Source of the DNA: VXPQ01 sp964608315
GTDB lineage: Bacteria > Bacteroidota > Rhodothermia > Rhodothermales > VXPQ01
NCBI GenBank assembly: GCA_964608315.1
Contig: CAZSNF010000004.1
Coordinates: forward strand, 105,651 to 169,650
Direction of reading: 5' to 3'
Length of the DNA stretch: 64,000 nucleotides
Shown here: positions 50,690-59,092 of the stretch, piece after piece
Layout of the letters: every line of letters starts with the position of its first letter
How positions within the stretch are numbered: the first letter of the stretch is position 1
Program-made: the position numbers and the translations under genes
Notes under the pieces: model-generated
Told to the model about the DNA's origin: nothing
Database searches by the model: none
Seen by the model: the letters and a program-made list of their open reading frames with translations, nothing else

Positions 50690-50952
50690 TTAAGGATGCT
50701 CTGGTTAAATCTACTTCGATCAGCGCTTCACGTTCGTGCATACAAGATATTGCGATGGTCTCGTTGAAATCAGCGGTAAACGCTTCGGATTCGGGGCATG
50801 GCGGACGTGAAGCGCCCTTCGGGAGGCTGCGAGAGACGCTCTGGCTGTGTCATTCCTCATTATGTGGGGCCTGCCACATTGCTTCGTCATTCCTTGCCAG
50901 AGCGTCTCTCGCAGCCTCTGAACTTTGCAGATTTAATCAGAACATCCTTAAG
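50690..50952 (-). mobile_element. MITE-like element copy C, 263 bp, nearly complete
   Basis: Terminal inverted repeats TTAAGGATGCTCTGGTTAAA... and its mate match over 23 bp with two mismatches. The orientation is opposite to copies A and D. It contains the full central hairpin (GAGAGACGCTCTGGC against GCCAGAGCGTCTCTC). It lies after the NTF2-like gene and directly before a truncated ATPase gene, whose 5' part is missing, so the insertion or linked deletion may have broken that gene. Confidence 0.85.
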
Positions 50953-50991
50953 GTTAAAAAATTTAATCATCGAAAAGCCGCTCCTTAATAA

Positions 50992-52011
50992 TTAAACAAC
51001 GGTTCGGACGTTGTCTCCACCGCGATTCCCGAAGCATTGGCGCTGCAAGGCAATCAGCCGGTTCCGATCAGGGGCGATCTCAAGGAAGTAAACTATCTGC
51101 GTCGTCAGGCCCGGGTTATGACCCCCATGGCCGTTCGGGAAGAAAAAGCGCGATGGGACATCTCTTCCCGGGACTTCATGGAGCATGTATCCGAACGGAT
51201 TTTGCCGCAACTTCCGGGGGCGCTGTATGCTCCTGCGCACTACCTGCCCGCCGACCGGACAGGCGTCATGCGGTCGCATCGCGTATTGCTCGGCTCCTTG
51301 ATCGACCGGGCCTCGCAACCCGGTCGCAACGATCCGTTGCCGGACCTTTCAGGCGTGGCGGGCGATTTTCTGAAGCAGCTCGTCTAGTTCGGCGACCTTT
51401 CCGATTTGTCTGATCAAGCAACGCCGCTGCTTGCCGAACGCATGGAAGAGCATCTGCTAAAAGGTGCGGTGGATGTCGAAACGTCGTCGCCGGGCTCGCC
51501 GTCGTTTTTCTATCGGCCTCGCGGCTGGAAGAAGGCGCTGCCCTTGATGCATACCTCTTCCATGGTATCGGAACTGGCGCCGCTCATATTATATCTGCGT
51601 TATGTGATCCAGCCGGACGATGTCTTGATTATCGACGAGCCGGAAGCGCATCTGCACCCTGCCATGCAGGTCGAATTCGCCCGCCAGCTCGCCGCGCTCG
51701 TTCATGCGGGAATCCGAGTGGTCGTCGCTACGCACAGCGAATGGGTGCTGGAAACGCTCGCCAATCTGGTGCGGGCGTCGAAACTTTCTGAAGAGCGAAG
51801 ACAAGGAATCGAGAGCGCCGATCCGGCGCTTCGTCCAGATCAGTTGGGGGTATGGTTGTTCAAACTGAAAATGCGACCGAGGGGCTCGGAGCTGAAGGAA
51901 ATAAAAATGGACGAGGAAACCGGCCTTTTCTCCACTGACTGCGACGATGTCAGCCTGGCCCTTTACAACGACAGCGTAAAAATATCCAATCGCATTGACG
52001 AAGGCGCTTGA
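50992..52011 (+). pseudogene. Broken AAA (AAA_15/OLD-like) ATPase gene
   Basis: Two frames belong together. 51001-51387 encodes a middle part with no Walker A. 51406-52011 encodes the end of an ATPase, including Walker B 'DDVLIIDEPEAHLHPAMQVEFARQL' and 'VVVATHSEWVLETLANLV'. A TAG at 51385 and a frame change separate them. The 5' end with the P-loop is absent; the MITE-like copy C sits where it should be. Probably the ATPase of a former two-gene defence module. Confidence 0.75.
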
Positions 52012-52015
52012 CGCA

Positions 52016-52160
52016 TGACGACAGGCCGTAAGCAATGCATGGAAGTCGTCTTCCCCTAAACGCGATCAGCAGGGTGGTGGAGCCGACGTTCGCAGAAACG
52101 TCTTCGGACCTTGTTTATCCGCTGGGCGGCGTGGACGATATGGGCGAAAAATATTTCATC
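52016..52160 (+). pseudogene. Remnant of the ATPase's downstream partner gene
   Basis: An ATG at 52016 opens a short frame (MTTGRKQCMEVVFP, then stop). A second frame from about 52055 continues with 'NAISRVVEPTFAETSSDLVYPLGG'. This looks like a 5' gene fragment with a frameshift, cut by the acetyltransferase gene at 52156. Family not recognisable. Confidence 0.35.
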
Positions 52161-52653
52161 GTCCTCGCGTTATCCCCGCTACCGGATAAAACAAGCGCCT
52201 TTTTGCGTCTGGCAATTGAATAAAACCGAAATGTTCGTAAAACGCTTGGGCTTGCTCATCTTTTGCGTCCACGACAACGGCGTAAACGGCAAGAGTTGCG
52301 CTTGCCCAACGTACGCGTTGCAATGCATTCGCTAAAAGCGCTGCACCCAGTCCTTGCCCAGACCAGCGTCTATCTACCGCCAAGCGCCCAAGTAATGCCA
52401 CAGGCACTGGATAGCGGGGCAAGCGTTTCGCTTTCGTCTCTGGCAATGCATCTCGTTCGACGCTTCCTGCACTGAGTGTATAGAATCCCGCGATCTCGTT
52501 GCTTTCCTCAGGTAGAGCCACGAACACTCGGGTAACGTTGCGGCGTTCATCCTGGGATGCCTGTTGCCGGATGTACCGGTTCAGGGCTTCAGATCCGCAA
52601 TCGAATCGAGACCGATCATGCGATTTGCGCAGGGATTTTATGACAAACATCAC
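52156..52653 (-). CDS. GNAT acetyltransferase toxin (TacT/AtaT-like)
   Basis: 165 residues. 'LGRLAVDRRWSGQGLGAALL' is the acetyl-CoA pyrophosphate loop, 'HDRSRFDCGSEALNRYIRQQASQDERRNVTRVFVAL' the N-terminal signature of toxin GNATs, and 'AFYEHFGF' the conserved C-terminal Tyr region. Toxins of this group acetylate aminoacyl-tRNA and stop translation. The start lies 7 bp after the stop of a DUF1778 antitoxin gene. Confidence 0.9.
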   Translation of the reverse strand: MMFVIKSLRKSHDRSRFDCGSEALNRYIRQQASQDERRNVTRVFVALPEESNEIAGFYTLSAGSVERDALPETKAKRLPRYPVPVALLGRLAVDRRWSGQGLGAALLANALQRVRWASATLAVYAVVVDAKDEQAQAFYEHFGFIQLPDAKRRLFYPVAGITRGR

Positions 52654-52660
52654 GCGTCGC

Positions 52661-52942
52661 TCACTTCCCGATCAAACGTTCATGGGTAGCAAGGGCTTTG
52701 CGCAACGCCGCGTTCGGTTGGGGAGGATTGACGAGGGCCTCGGAAAATATATCCCAGTCCTCCTTGCTCAGCACGAGTCGCTCTCGTTCGCGTATCAAAT
52801 GGTCCGCCGCTTCGAGTGCATTATGGACAACAAAGGCTGATACCGTCATGTTGGCCAGTGTCGCCGCACGCTTCAGCCTGCGTTTAGCTTCAGGATCGAT
52901 ACGAACCTGTACTCGTTCAGTTTTTGTTTGCGAAGTCGCCAT
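52661..52942 (-). CDS. DUF1778 antitoxin (TacA-like)
   Basis: 93 residues from the ATG at 52942; a longer frame to 53089 exists, but its extra part lacks coding character. 'RVQVRIDPEAKRRLKRAATLANMTVSAFVVHNALEAADHLI' is a ribbon-helix-helix DNA-binding domain. The tail 'LVLSKEDWDIFSEALVNPPQPNAALRKAL' is the standard toxin-binding segment of TacA proteins. It should repress its own operon through the dyad 36 bp upstream and neutralise the acetyltransferase. Confidence 0.9.
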   Translation of the reverse strand: MATSQTKTERVQVRIDPEAKRRLKRAATLANMTVSAFVVHNALEAADHLIRERERLVLSKEDWDIFSEALVNPPQPNAALRKALATHERLIGK

Positions 52943-52977
52943 GATGCTTGCTCGTTGTTTCCGCCTCCACATCCAAT

Positions 52978-52996
52978 GTAAGCCAAAATGGCTAAC
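52978..52996. promoter_or_regulatory. Dyad operator candidate of the TacAT-type pair
   Basis: GTAAGCCA and TGGCTAAC flank AAA with one mismatch, 36 bp before the antitoxin ATG on the minus strand. Fits a ribbon-helix-helix autoregulatory site. Confidence 0.5.
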
Positions 52997-53091
52997 AAAT
53001 GCAAATAGCGGATTGTCAAATCTCAGGATTGCTGGCACAACAGCTCGAATCGCCGCGAACGGGCTTGTGCTGCAAGCCCATGCCGTCACCT

Positions 53092-53460
53092 TAATAATTA
53101 AGGCGTGAAAATTTCAACTTAAAAAATTAAGGCGAGGCATTTTTTGCCCTATATCCACCCCCGTCCCGCGCCTGTTCCTTCACCTATGAGCCCGCGCGCC
53201 TATGGCCCCTCGTTTTCCTCAACCCCCGCACGCTGCGCTCGCCCGCTGCAAATTCTCCTGCCCTGCCTTCCGCGCCAGTGTTTACCGCCTCGCCCCAACA
53301 CCCCGATTCCGCAACCCGTCGCGCCCCGCCCCAAATTCCCCAATCCTGCAATCCATCGCGCCCCGCGTCCCATCTCCCAACCCTCCCGCCTCCCCGAACC
53401 CTTTCCCCTGCAAAGAGTATGTACCCGCCTTGACCGATATTTCCTTCACAGAGAGCAGAC
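53092..53460. other. Gene-free leader of leuS: AT-rich direct repeat then pyrimidine-rich tract
   Basis: The segment starts with two AT-rich direct repeats (TTAATAATTAAGGCG and TTAAAAAATTAAGGCG, at about 53092 and 53120), a likely promoter area. It then turns to a plus-strand C/T-rich tract to about 53410. Inside the tract an imperfect 30-bp direct repeat occurs (53301-53330 and 53338-53367, ending CGCGCCCCGC). A proline-rich frame runs through it, but composition alone explains this. No T-box-like structure was identified. Confidence 0.5.
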
Positions 53461-56031
53461 ATGGCCGGATACCCCTTCGCCGAAATAGAGCAGCGATGGC
53501 GGCGGTACTGGGAAGAACAGAAGACCTTTCGTACGCCCGACGAGCCGGATCCGAACAAGGAGAAGTTTTACATCCTGGACATGTTTCCGTATCCGAGCGG
53601 AACGGGCCTGCACGTAGGACACCCTGAAGGCTATACGGCGACGGACATTCTGGCGCGCTACAAGCGCATGAAGGGTTTCAACGTGCTGCATGCGATAGGA
53701 TGGGACGCTTTTGGCCTGCCCGCCGAGCAGTATGCGGTCAAGACGAACACCCACCCGCGCGTCACCACGGAAACGAACATTGCGCGTTTCCGCGAGCAAC
53801 TCAAGATGCTCGGCTTTTCGTACGACTGGGACCGGGAGATCGACACGACTTCCCCGGATTATTTCCGCTGGACCCAGTGGATATTCCTGAAACTGTACGA
53901 AAAGGGCCTGGCCTTTCAGACCGAGGCGCCTGTCTGGTGGTGTCCCGAACTGGGCACGACGCTGGCCAACGAAGAAGTGGTGGACGGAAAATCCGAAGTG
54001 GGGGGCTACGATTGCGTACGCAAGCCGCTTCGGCAATGGATGCTGCGGATTACGGAGTATGCGGAGCAGTTGCTTGAAGGACTGGACGATCTCGACTGGC
54101 CCGAAAGCACCAAGGAAATGCAGCGCAACTGGATCGGGAAATCCACAGGGGCCGAAGTGGCGTTTTCCGCATGCGACCTGCCGGGCGAAACGATCCGCGT
54201 ATTCACGACGCGCCCGGATACGCTGTTCGGGGCTACGTATATGGTGCTGGCGCCGGAGCATCCCCTCGTAACGCAAATAACGACTCCCGACCGCCTGAAA
54301 GAGGTAGAAGCCTATGTCGCTGCGGCGGCGCAAAAGAGCGATCTGGAGCGCACCGAACTGCAACGCGACAAAACAGGGGTGTTTACCGGCGGATTCGCCC
54401 TCAATCCGGTGAATGGCGAGCGCATTCCTGTCTGGATCGCGGATTATGTGCTGATTTCCTACGGAACGGGCGCCATCATGGCCGTGCCTGCCCACGACGA
54501 ACGCGACCATGCGTTCGCCCAAACATTCGACCTGCCGATTCGGGAGGTCGTTTCGGGGGGAGACGTCGCCAGGGAGGCGTATGCGGGGGACGGCGTACTC
54601 GTCAATTCCTCCAGCGCGGACAGGGCCATTCCAGGCGTCGCCGAACGGGGCGTTTCCATCGACGGGTTGCGCGTGGACGACGCGAAGCGGAAAATGATCG
54701 CCTGGCTGGAAGCGAACGATTGCGGACAGGCCAAGGTCAACTACAAACTGCGCGACTGGCTGTTCAGCCGGCAGCGCTACTGGGGAGAACCATTCCCCCT
54801 TATTTTCGTGGACGGCGTTCCAAAGCCGCTTCCGGAGGATGCGCTTCCCGTGACGCTGCCCGACATTGCGGATTTCCGGCCTTCCGGACATGTGGAAGGC
54901 CCGCTGGCCGCGGCCGCCGAATGGGTCGATACGGTAGATCCGGAAACGGGCGCCCCGGCCCGCAGGGAAACGAACACCATGCCGCAGTGGGCCGGGTCCT
55001 GCTGGTATTTTCTCCGCTTCATCGATCCGCACAACGACCGCATGCCGGTCGATCCGGAAAAGGAGCGGTACTGGATGCCGGTCGATCTTTACATCGGCGG
55101 GGCGGAGCACGCCGTACTGCACTTGCTGTATGCGCGGTTCTGGCACAAGGCGCTTTACGACGCGGGCGTAGTGAGCACCCCCGAACCGTTCCGCAGGCTT
55201 ATCCATCAGGGCATGATTCTCGGGGAAATAGAGTATGCGGTGAACGGAGAGCGCATCGCGGAGGCGGACGTGCGGAAAGAGGGCGACGGATTCGTGCTGA
55301 AGCGCGATGCGTCGGTTCCGGTCGAGGCCCATGCCTACAAGATGAGCAAGAGCCGGGGCAATGTGATCAACCCGGAGGACGTGGTGCAGCAATACGGCGC
55401 GGATTCGCTGCGGCTGTACGAAATGTTCATGGGACCGCTGGAGCAGGTGAAGCCATGGAGCATGCGCGGCGTCGAAGGGGTGCATCGTTTTCTGAACCGC
55501 GCGTGGCGTCTCCTGATCGACGAAGAGACAGGAGCCTTGCAGGACCGCGTGAACGGGGTCGCCGCATCGAAGGAGCAGTTGCGCGCGCTGCACAGGACGA
55601 TAGCGAAAGTCACCGCCGATATCGAGCGGCTGCATTTCAACACGGCCATCGCCGCCATGATGGAGTTCGTGAACGTAGCCAACAAATGGGACGCCATGCC
55701 CCGGGACGTCGCCCGCGCGTTCGCGCTGCTCCTGAGTCCTTTCGCCCCGCATGTCGGCGAGGAACTCTGGCGCAGACTGGGCGGCGAGCGTACGCTGGCC
55801 TACGAACCCTGGCCGGAGGTTTCGCAGGAATACTTGCAGGAAGATTCCGTAGCCATCGCGGTGCAAGTGAATGGCCGTATCCGCGCTACGATCACGGTTC
55901 CGCAGGATGCTGAAAAAGATGCGGTGCTCCAGGCGGCGCACAGGGAGGGGAATGTGGCGAAGCATATCGGGGAGCGCGCCGTGAAGCGGGAAATATACGT
56001 GCCCGGACGCATTGTAAACTTCGTGGTGTAA
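53461..56031 (+). CDS. leuS: Leucyl-tRNA synthetase
   Basis: 856 residues, the full bacterial size. 'FPYPSGTGLHVGHPEGYTATDI' contains the HIGH-type motif (HVGH). 'GWDAFGLPAEQYA' follows, the editing domain CP1 is in the middle ('TGIQ/T-rich region with HDERD', here 'PAHDERDHAFA'), and 'KMSKSRGNVINPEDV' is the KMSKS loop. The C-terminal anticodon domain is complete ('VQVNGRIRATITVPQDA'). It charges tRNA-Leu. A terminal-repeat element begins 3 bp after its stop. The long minus-strand frame across the gene is a shadow. Confidence 0.97.
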   Translation: MAGYPFAEIEQRWRRYWEEQKTFRTPDEPDPNKEKFYILDMFPYPSGTGLHVGHPEGYTATDILARYKRMKGFNVLHAIGWDAFGLPAEQYAVKTNTHPRVTTETNIARFREQLKMLGFSYDWDREIDTTSPDYFRWTQWIFLKLYEKGLAFQTEAPVWWCPELGTTLANEEVVDGKSEVGGYDCVRKPLRQWMLRITEYAEQLLEGLDDLDWPESTKEMQRNWIGKSTGAEVAFSACDLPGETIRVFTTRPDTLFGATYMVLAPEHPLVTQITTPDRLKEVEAYVAAAAQKSDLERTELQRDKTGVFTGGFALNPVNGERIPVWIADYVLISYGTGAIMAVPAHDERDHAFAQTFDLPIREVVSGGDVAREAYAGDGVLVNSSSADRAIPGVAERGVSIDGLRVDDAKRKMIAWLEANDCGQAKVNYKLRDWLFSRQRYWGEPFPLIFVDGVPKPLPEDALPVTLPDIADFRPSGHVEGPLAAAAEWVDTVDPETGAPARRETNTMPQWAGSCWYFLRFIDPHNDRMPVDPEKERYWMPVDLYIGGAEHAVLHLLYARFWHKALYDAGVVSTPEPFRRLIHQGMILGEIEYAVNGERIAEADVRKEGDGFVLKRDASVPVEAHAYKMSKSRGNVINPEDVVQQYGADSLRLYEMFMGPLEQVKPWSMRGVEGVHRFLNRAWRLLIDEETGALQDRVNGVAASKEQLRALHRTIAKVTADIERLHFNTAIAAMMEFVNVANKWDAMPRDVARAFALLLSPFAPHVGEELWRRLGGERTLAYEPWPEVSQEYLQEDSVAIAVQVNGRIRATITVPQDAEKDAVLQAAHREGNVAKHIGERAVKREIYVPGRIVNFVV

Positions 56032-56033
56032 TA

Positions 56034-56300
56034 TGGGCCTGTTAACACTATGCAGCGGCGCTCTGCGGGGCCTGTTTTCCTGCCAGGCCAGGCGCCGCGA
56101 GCGCAGTGTGGCCCGGTCACATAAGCGAGCGGCAACGCCGCATGGCGGGAAAAGAGGCCCCGCCCTTCGGGTTCCGCCGGTCACGGCGTTACTCTTCGTT
56201 GCTCGTCGCTCATTTGGAATCACCAAACTTCACTCCTCGCGCCTTGATTAACGCCGTGCCTGACGGAACAGAGCATTGCTGCATAGTATTAACAGGCCCA
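56034..56300. mobile_element. Second MITE-like element, 267 bp, between leuS and bshB1
   Basis: TGGGCCTGTTAACACTATGC... at the left and its reverse complement at the right match over 23 bp with one mismatch. No coding region. It shares no sequence with the TTAAGGA family. It starts 3 bp after the leuS stop and ends 6 bp before the bshB1 ATG, so it separates the two genes exactly. Only one copy is in the window. Confidence 0.75.
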
Positions 56301-56305
56301 GGCCC

Positions 56306-57088
56306 ATGACTTCCGCCGCCGTTTCCATACCGCCTCCGCTGGACGCGCTTGCCTTTGGCGCGCATCCCGACGATGTGGAATTGTGCGCGGGCGGAACGAT
56401 TTGTTCGCTTGCGAAACAGGGCTATCGCGTGGGCGTGGCGGACCTGACCCGGGGCGAACTCGGCACCCGGGGCACGCCGGAACTTCGCGCCGAAGAAGCG
56501 GCCCGCGCTGCGGAAATCATGCGGTTGGCCGTCCGCGAAAACATGGGGCTTCCCGACGGCGACGTCGCCAATACGCCCGAAAACCGCCTGCCCGTCATTC
56601 GTTCGTTGCGGGCCTGGCGTCCGCATATCGTGCTGATCGGGGGACCCGAATGTCGCCATCCCGACCATGGCGCCGGAGCCCGCCTGTGCGCCGACGCCTG
56701 TTTTTACGCAGGATTGCAGGGCATTCCGACGGAGGATGAGGCGGGCGCCCCGCAACGCCCCTGGCGTCCGCAACATGTGTTGCATTACATGCACCTGGTC
56801 GAGTTCGATCCCACGTTCGTGGTGGACGTAACGGATGTGTGGGAACAGCGGCTTGAAGCGCTGGGAGCGTTTCGGTCCCAGTTTTACAACCCCGGCTACG
56901 AAGCGAATCCCGGCGAGCCCGAGACGTTCGTGTCGGACAAGCGGTTTCTGGAATGGATCGAAGCGCGGGCCAGGGCGTTCGGCCATCGAATCGGGGTGCG
57001 GTACGGGGAACCATTCCTGTATCGCCAGGGGCCGGTGGGCGTTAGCGACCTTGCGCAAGCGCTTGCGCACAAAAAACGATTTCGATAG
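56306..57088 (+). CDS. bshB1: Bacillithiol biosynthesis deacetylase BshB1
   Basis: 260 residues from the ATG at 56306. 'LAFGAHPDDVELCAGGT' carries the zinc-binding His-Pro-Asp-Asp of the PIG-L/LmbE family. 'DLTRGELGTRGTPELRAEEA' and 'ECRHPDHGAGARL' (third zinc His) are specific to BshB1. It removes the acetyl group from N-acetylglucosaminyl-malate, the step before BshC. With bshC at 48249 this gives two of the three dedicated bacillithiol enzymes. A mobile-type element lies immediately upstream and may supply or disrupt its promoter. Confidence 0.93.
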   Translation: MTSAAVSIPPPLDALAFGAHPDDVELCAGGTICSLAKQGYRVGVADLTRGELGTRGTPELRAEEAARAAEIMRLAVRENMGLPDGDVANTPENRLPVIRSLRAWRPHIVLIGGPECRHPDHGAGARLCADACFYAGLQGIPTEDEAGAPQRPWRPQHVLHYMHLVEFDPTFVVDVTDVWEQRLEALGAFRSQFYNPGYEANPGEPETFVSDKRFLEWIEARARAFGHRIGVRYGEPFLYRQGPVGVSDLAQALAHKKRFR

Positions 57089-57109
57089 CCGAAATCGCCT
57101 GCCCGAACG

Positions 57110-57553
57110 ATGGCCGAATTGAAAACCAGAAAGAACGACCGCAGCGTTGCGGGCTTCATCGCCTCGCTCGACGACGAGCGGAGGCGCCGCGAGAGCCATG
57201 CGCTTGTTGCCCTGATGCGGGATATAACCGGCGCCGAACCCGCCATGTGGGGGGAGAATATCGTCGGTTTTGGACAGTACCGATTCAAATACGCCAGCGG
57301 GCGGGAGATAGACTGGATGCTGACCGGGTTTTCGCCGCGCAAGCGCGCCCTTTCCATTTACGTCATGACCGGATTCGACGGACAGGACGAGATCATGGGC
57401 GCGCTGGGCAAGCACAAGACGGGCAAATCCTGCCTGTATGTGAACAAACTCGACGATATAGACCTGAATGCGTTGCGGGAATTGCTGGAGGTTTCCGTAT
57501 CCCGTCTGGTCGAAAAATATGGCCCGGAGCAGCCCCGGGATGCTTCCGTATAA
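57110..57553 (+). CDS. DUF1801 (YdhG-like) protein
   Basis: 147 residues. 'RRRESHALVALMRDITGAEPAMWGENIVGFGQYRFKYASGRE' and 'YVMTGFDGQDEIMGALGKHKTGKSCLYVNKLDDIDLNALREL' match the DUF1801 fold, a small alpha/beta domain of unknown activity (frataxin-like in structure). It follows bshB1 by 21 bp, probably in one transcript. Some relatives are linked to iron handling, but that cannot be decided here. Confidence 0.82.
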   Translation: MAELKTRKNDRSVAGFIASLDDERRRRESHALVALMRDITGAEPAMWGENIVGFGQYRFKYASGREIDWMLTGFSPRKRALSIYVMTGFDGQDEIMGALGKHKTGKSCLYVNKLDDIDLNALRELLEVSVSRLVEKYGPEQPRDASV

Positions 57554-57561
57554 CGTTTGCA

Positions 57562-57591
57562 TTGACTGACACCCCTTCCGGGTGCTATATT
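57562..57591 (+). promoter_or_regulatory. Promoter of efp
   Basis: TTGACT (57562-57567) and TATATT (57586-57591) with an 18-bp spacer, 58 bp before the efp ATG. The spacer itself holds a small dyad CACCC/GGGTG, a possible regulator site. Confidence 0.65.
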
Positions 57592-57649
57592 AGCCCTTTC
57601 CGAAAAACATTCCGGAATGCCCTGCGCATCCGTTTTCACCCTGTTTTCC

Positions 57650-58228
57650 ATGCCTGACACCAGCGATTTTCGCAACGGCCTGACGCTCGTCCGAAACGGC
57701 GATTTGTGGACGATCATGGAGTTTTTGCACGTAAAGCCCGGCAAGGGCGGCGCCTTCGTGCGTTCGAAGCTGAAACATGTTCGTTCGGGCAAGATCGTGG
57801 AGCATACGTTTCGGGCGGGCGAGAAGGTGGAAACGGCGCGCATCGAGCGTCGTCCGCACCAGTTTCTGTACGAGGACGATCTGGGCCTGCACATGATGGA
57901 TACGCAGACCTGCGAGCAGTTTTCGCTTCCTGCGGATCGCGTCGAGGGTCGGGAATTCATTATAGAGGGCGCCACCGTCGATATTCTGTTTCACGCCGAA
58001 GCCGAGGAGCCGCTCAATGTCGAATTGCCCGGCAAGGTCGATCTTGTCGTGGTCGATACGGACCCGGGAGTGCGCGGCGACACGGCCACTGGCGGCGCCA
58101 AGCCGGCCATCATGGAGAGCGGCGCTGTGGTGCTGGTTCCGCTTTTTATCGACGAGGGCGATGTGGTGACCGTCAATACGCAGACCGGCGAATACGTAAC
58201 GCGCGCGGCGACGGCGAACAAGACCTGA
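57650..58228 (+). CDS. efp: Elongation factor P
   Basis: 192 residues from the ATG at 57650, giving the usual length. Three OB-like domains are visible: 'FLHVKPGKGGAFVRSKLKH' with the loop lysine at 32, 'ADRVEGREFIIEGATVDILF', and the C-terminal 'GGAKPAIMESGAVVLVPLFIDEGDVVTVNTQTGEYVTRA'. EF-P relieves ribosome stalling at proline runs. It may matter for the nine-proline stretch in the STAND NTPase of this window. No lysine-modifying enzyme gene is nearby. A MITE-like copy begins 12 bp after the stop. Confidence 0.97.
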   Translation: MPDTSDFRNGLTLVRNGDLWTIMEFLHVKPGKGGAFVRSKLKHVRSGKIVEHTFRAGEKVETARIERRPHQFLYEDDLGLHMMDTQTCEQFSLPADRVEGREFIIEGATVDILFHAEAEEPLNVELPGKVDLVVVDTDPGVRGDTATGGAKPAIMESGAVVLVPLFIDEGDVVTVNTQTGEYVTRAATANKT

Positions 58229-58240
58229 CCCATTTTGTCC

Positions 58241-58496
58241 AGGATACTCTGATTAAATGTGCAAAGTTCAGAGGCTGCGAGAGGCGCTCTGGCAAGGAAT
58301 GACGAAGCAATGTGGCGGCCCCGCATAATGAGGAATGACACAGCCAGAGCGCTTCTCGCAGCCTCCCGAAGGGCGCTTCACGTCCGCCATGCCCCGAATC
58401 CGTAGCGTTTGCCCCTGATGTCAACGACGCCATCGCCAATGTCCTGTACGCAGGAACGTGAAGCGCTGATCGAAGTAGATTTGATCGGAGTATCCT
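58241..58496 (+). mobile_element. MITE-like element copy D, 256 bp
   Basis: Same orientation as copy A. Starts AGGATACTCTGATTAAAT and ends ATTTGATCGGAGTATCCT; the arms pair with two mismatches. The central hairpin (GAGAGGCGCTCTGGC with GCCAGAGCGCTTCTC) is kept. It occupies nearly the whole gap between efp and accB. Confidence 0.85.
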
Positions 58497-58553
58497 CCAA
58501 TTGTTTTTCCGCTCGCCTGCTTTCTGAATCCAGTCCTTGCTTCCGCACTGCAT

Positions 58554-59060
58554 ATGGATCTCCTCCTGATTGAAAAATTGCTCAAGATCGTCAAGGACAG
58601 CGGCGTCGCCGAGGTCGAGATTACGGAAGACGATCTCCAGGTAGTTGTCCGCATGCAGCCGCCGTACGCGCAGGCGGCGCCTCCGCCCGTTGTGGCCTGG
58701 CCGCCGTACGCCGCGCCGCCGCATGCGCCGCCCCAGGCTCCCGCAGGCGACGAGGCTCCGCCCGCTTCCTCCGGCCCGGCTCCCGCTGCGGCGGACGAAG
58801 GCAAGCCGGCGCCCGCCCGCGCCGGGGCCACCGTCAAGGCGCCGCTGGTAGGCACTTTTTACCGCGCTTCGGCCCCCGGCGAAGAACCGTTCGTGAATGT
58901 GGGCGACGTCGTTCAGAAAGGGGATACGCTGTGCATCATCGAGGCGATGAAACTTATGAACGAAATCGAGAGCGAGGTGGACGGCAAGGTAGCCGGGATT
59001 CTGGTGGACGATGCGCTGCCCGTCGAGTTCGATCAGCCGCTCTTTTTGATAGAAACCTGA
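58554..59060 (+). CDS. accB: Biotin carboxyl carrier protein of acetyl-CoA carboxylase
   Basis: 168 residues. The C-terminal biotinyl domain contains 'CIIEAMKLMNEIESEVDGKV' with Lys133 as the biotin site. A Pro/Ala-rich flexible linker (about 38-90) and a short N-terminal assembly region ('LLLIEKLLKIVKDSGVAEVEI') complete the usual AccB layout. It carries carboxyl groups from AccC to the transferase. accC follows after 32 bp, the normal accBC order. Confidence 0.96.
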   Translation: MDLLLIEKLLKIVKDSGVAEVEITEDDLQVVVRMQPPYAQAAPPPVVAWPPYAAPPHAPPQAPAGDEAPPASSGPAPAAADEGKPAPARAGATVKAPLVGTFYRASAPGEEPFVNVGDVVQKGDTLCIIEAMKLMNEIESEVDGKVAGILVDDALPVEFDQPLFLIET

Positions 59061-59092
59061 CCGCCGTCAGGCAGGTCTATTCCGCTCGTCTC

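Noticed and set aside
53144..53488. 114-codon proline-rich frame before leuS
   Set aside because: Low-complexity C-rich DNA explains the proline content; it runs into leuS out of frame and has no ribosome site.
53446..56226. 926-codon minus-strand frame opposite leuS
   Set aside because: Shadow of a GC-rich gene. leuS on the plus strand has all synthetase motifs; the antisense frame has none.
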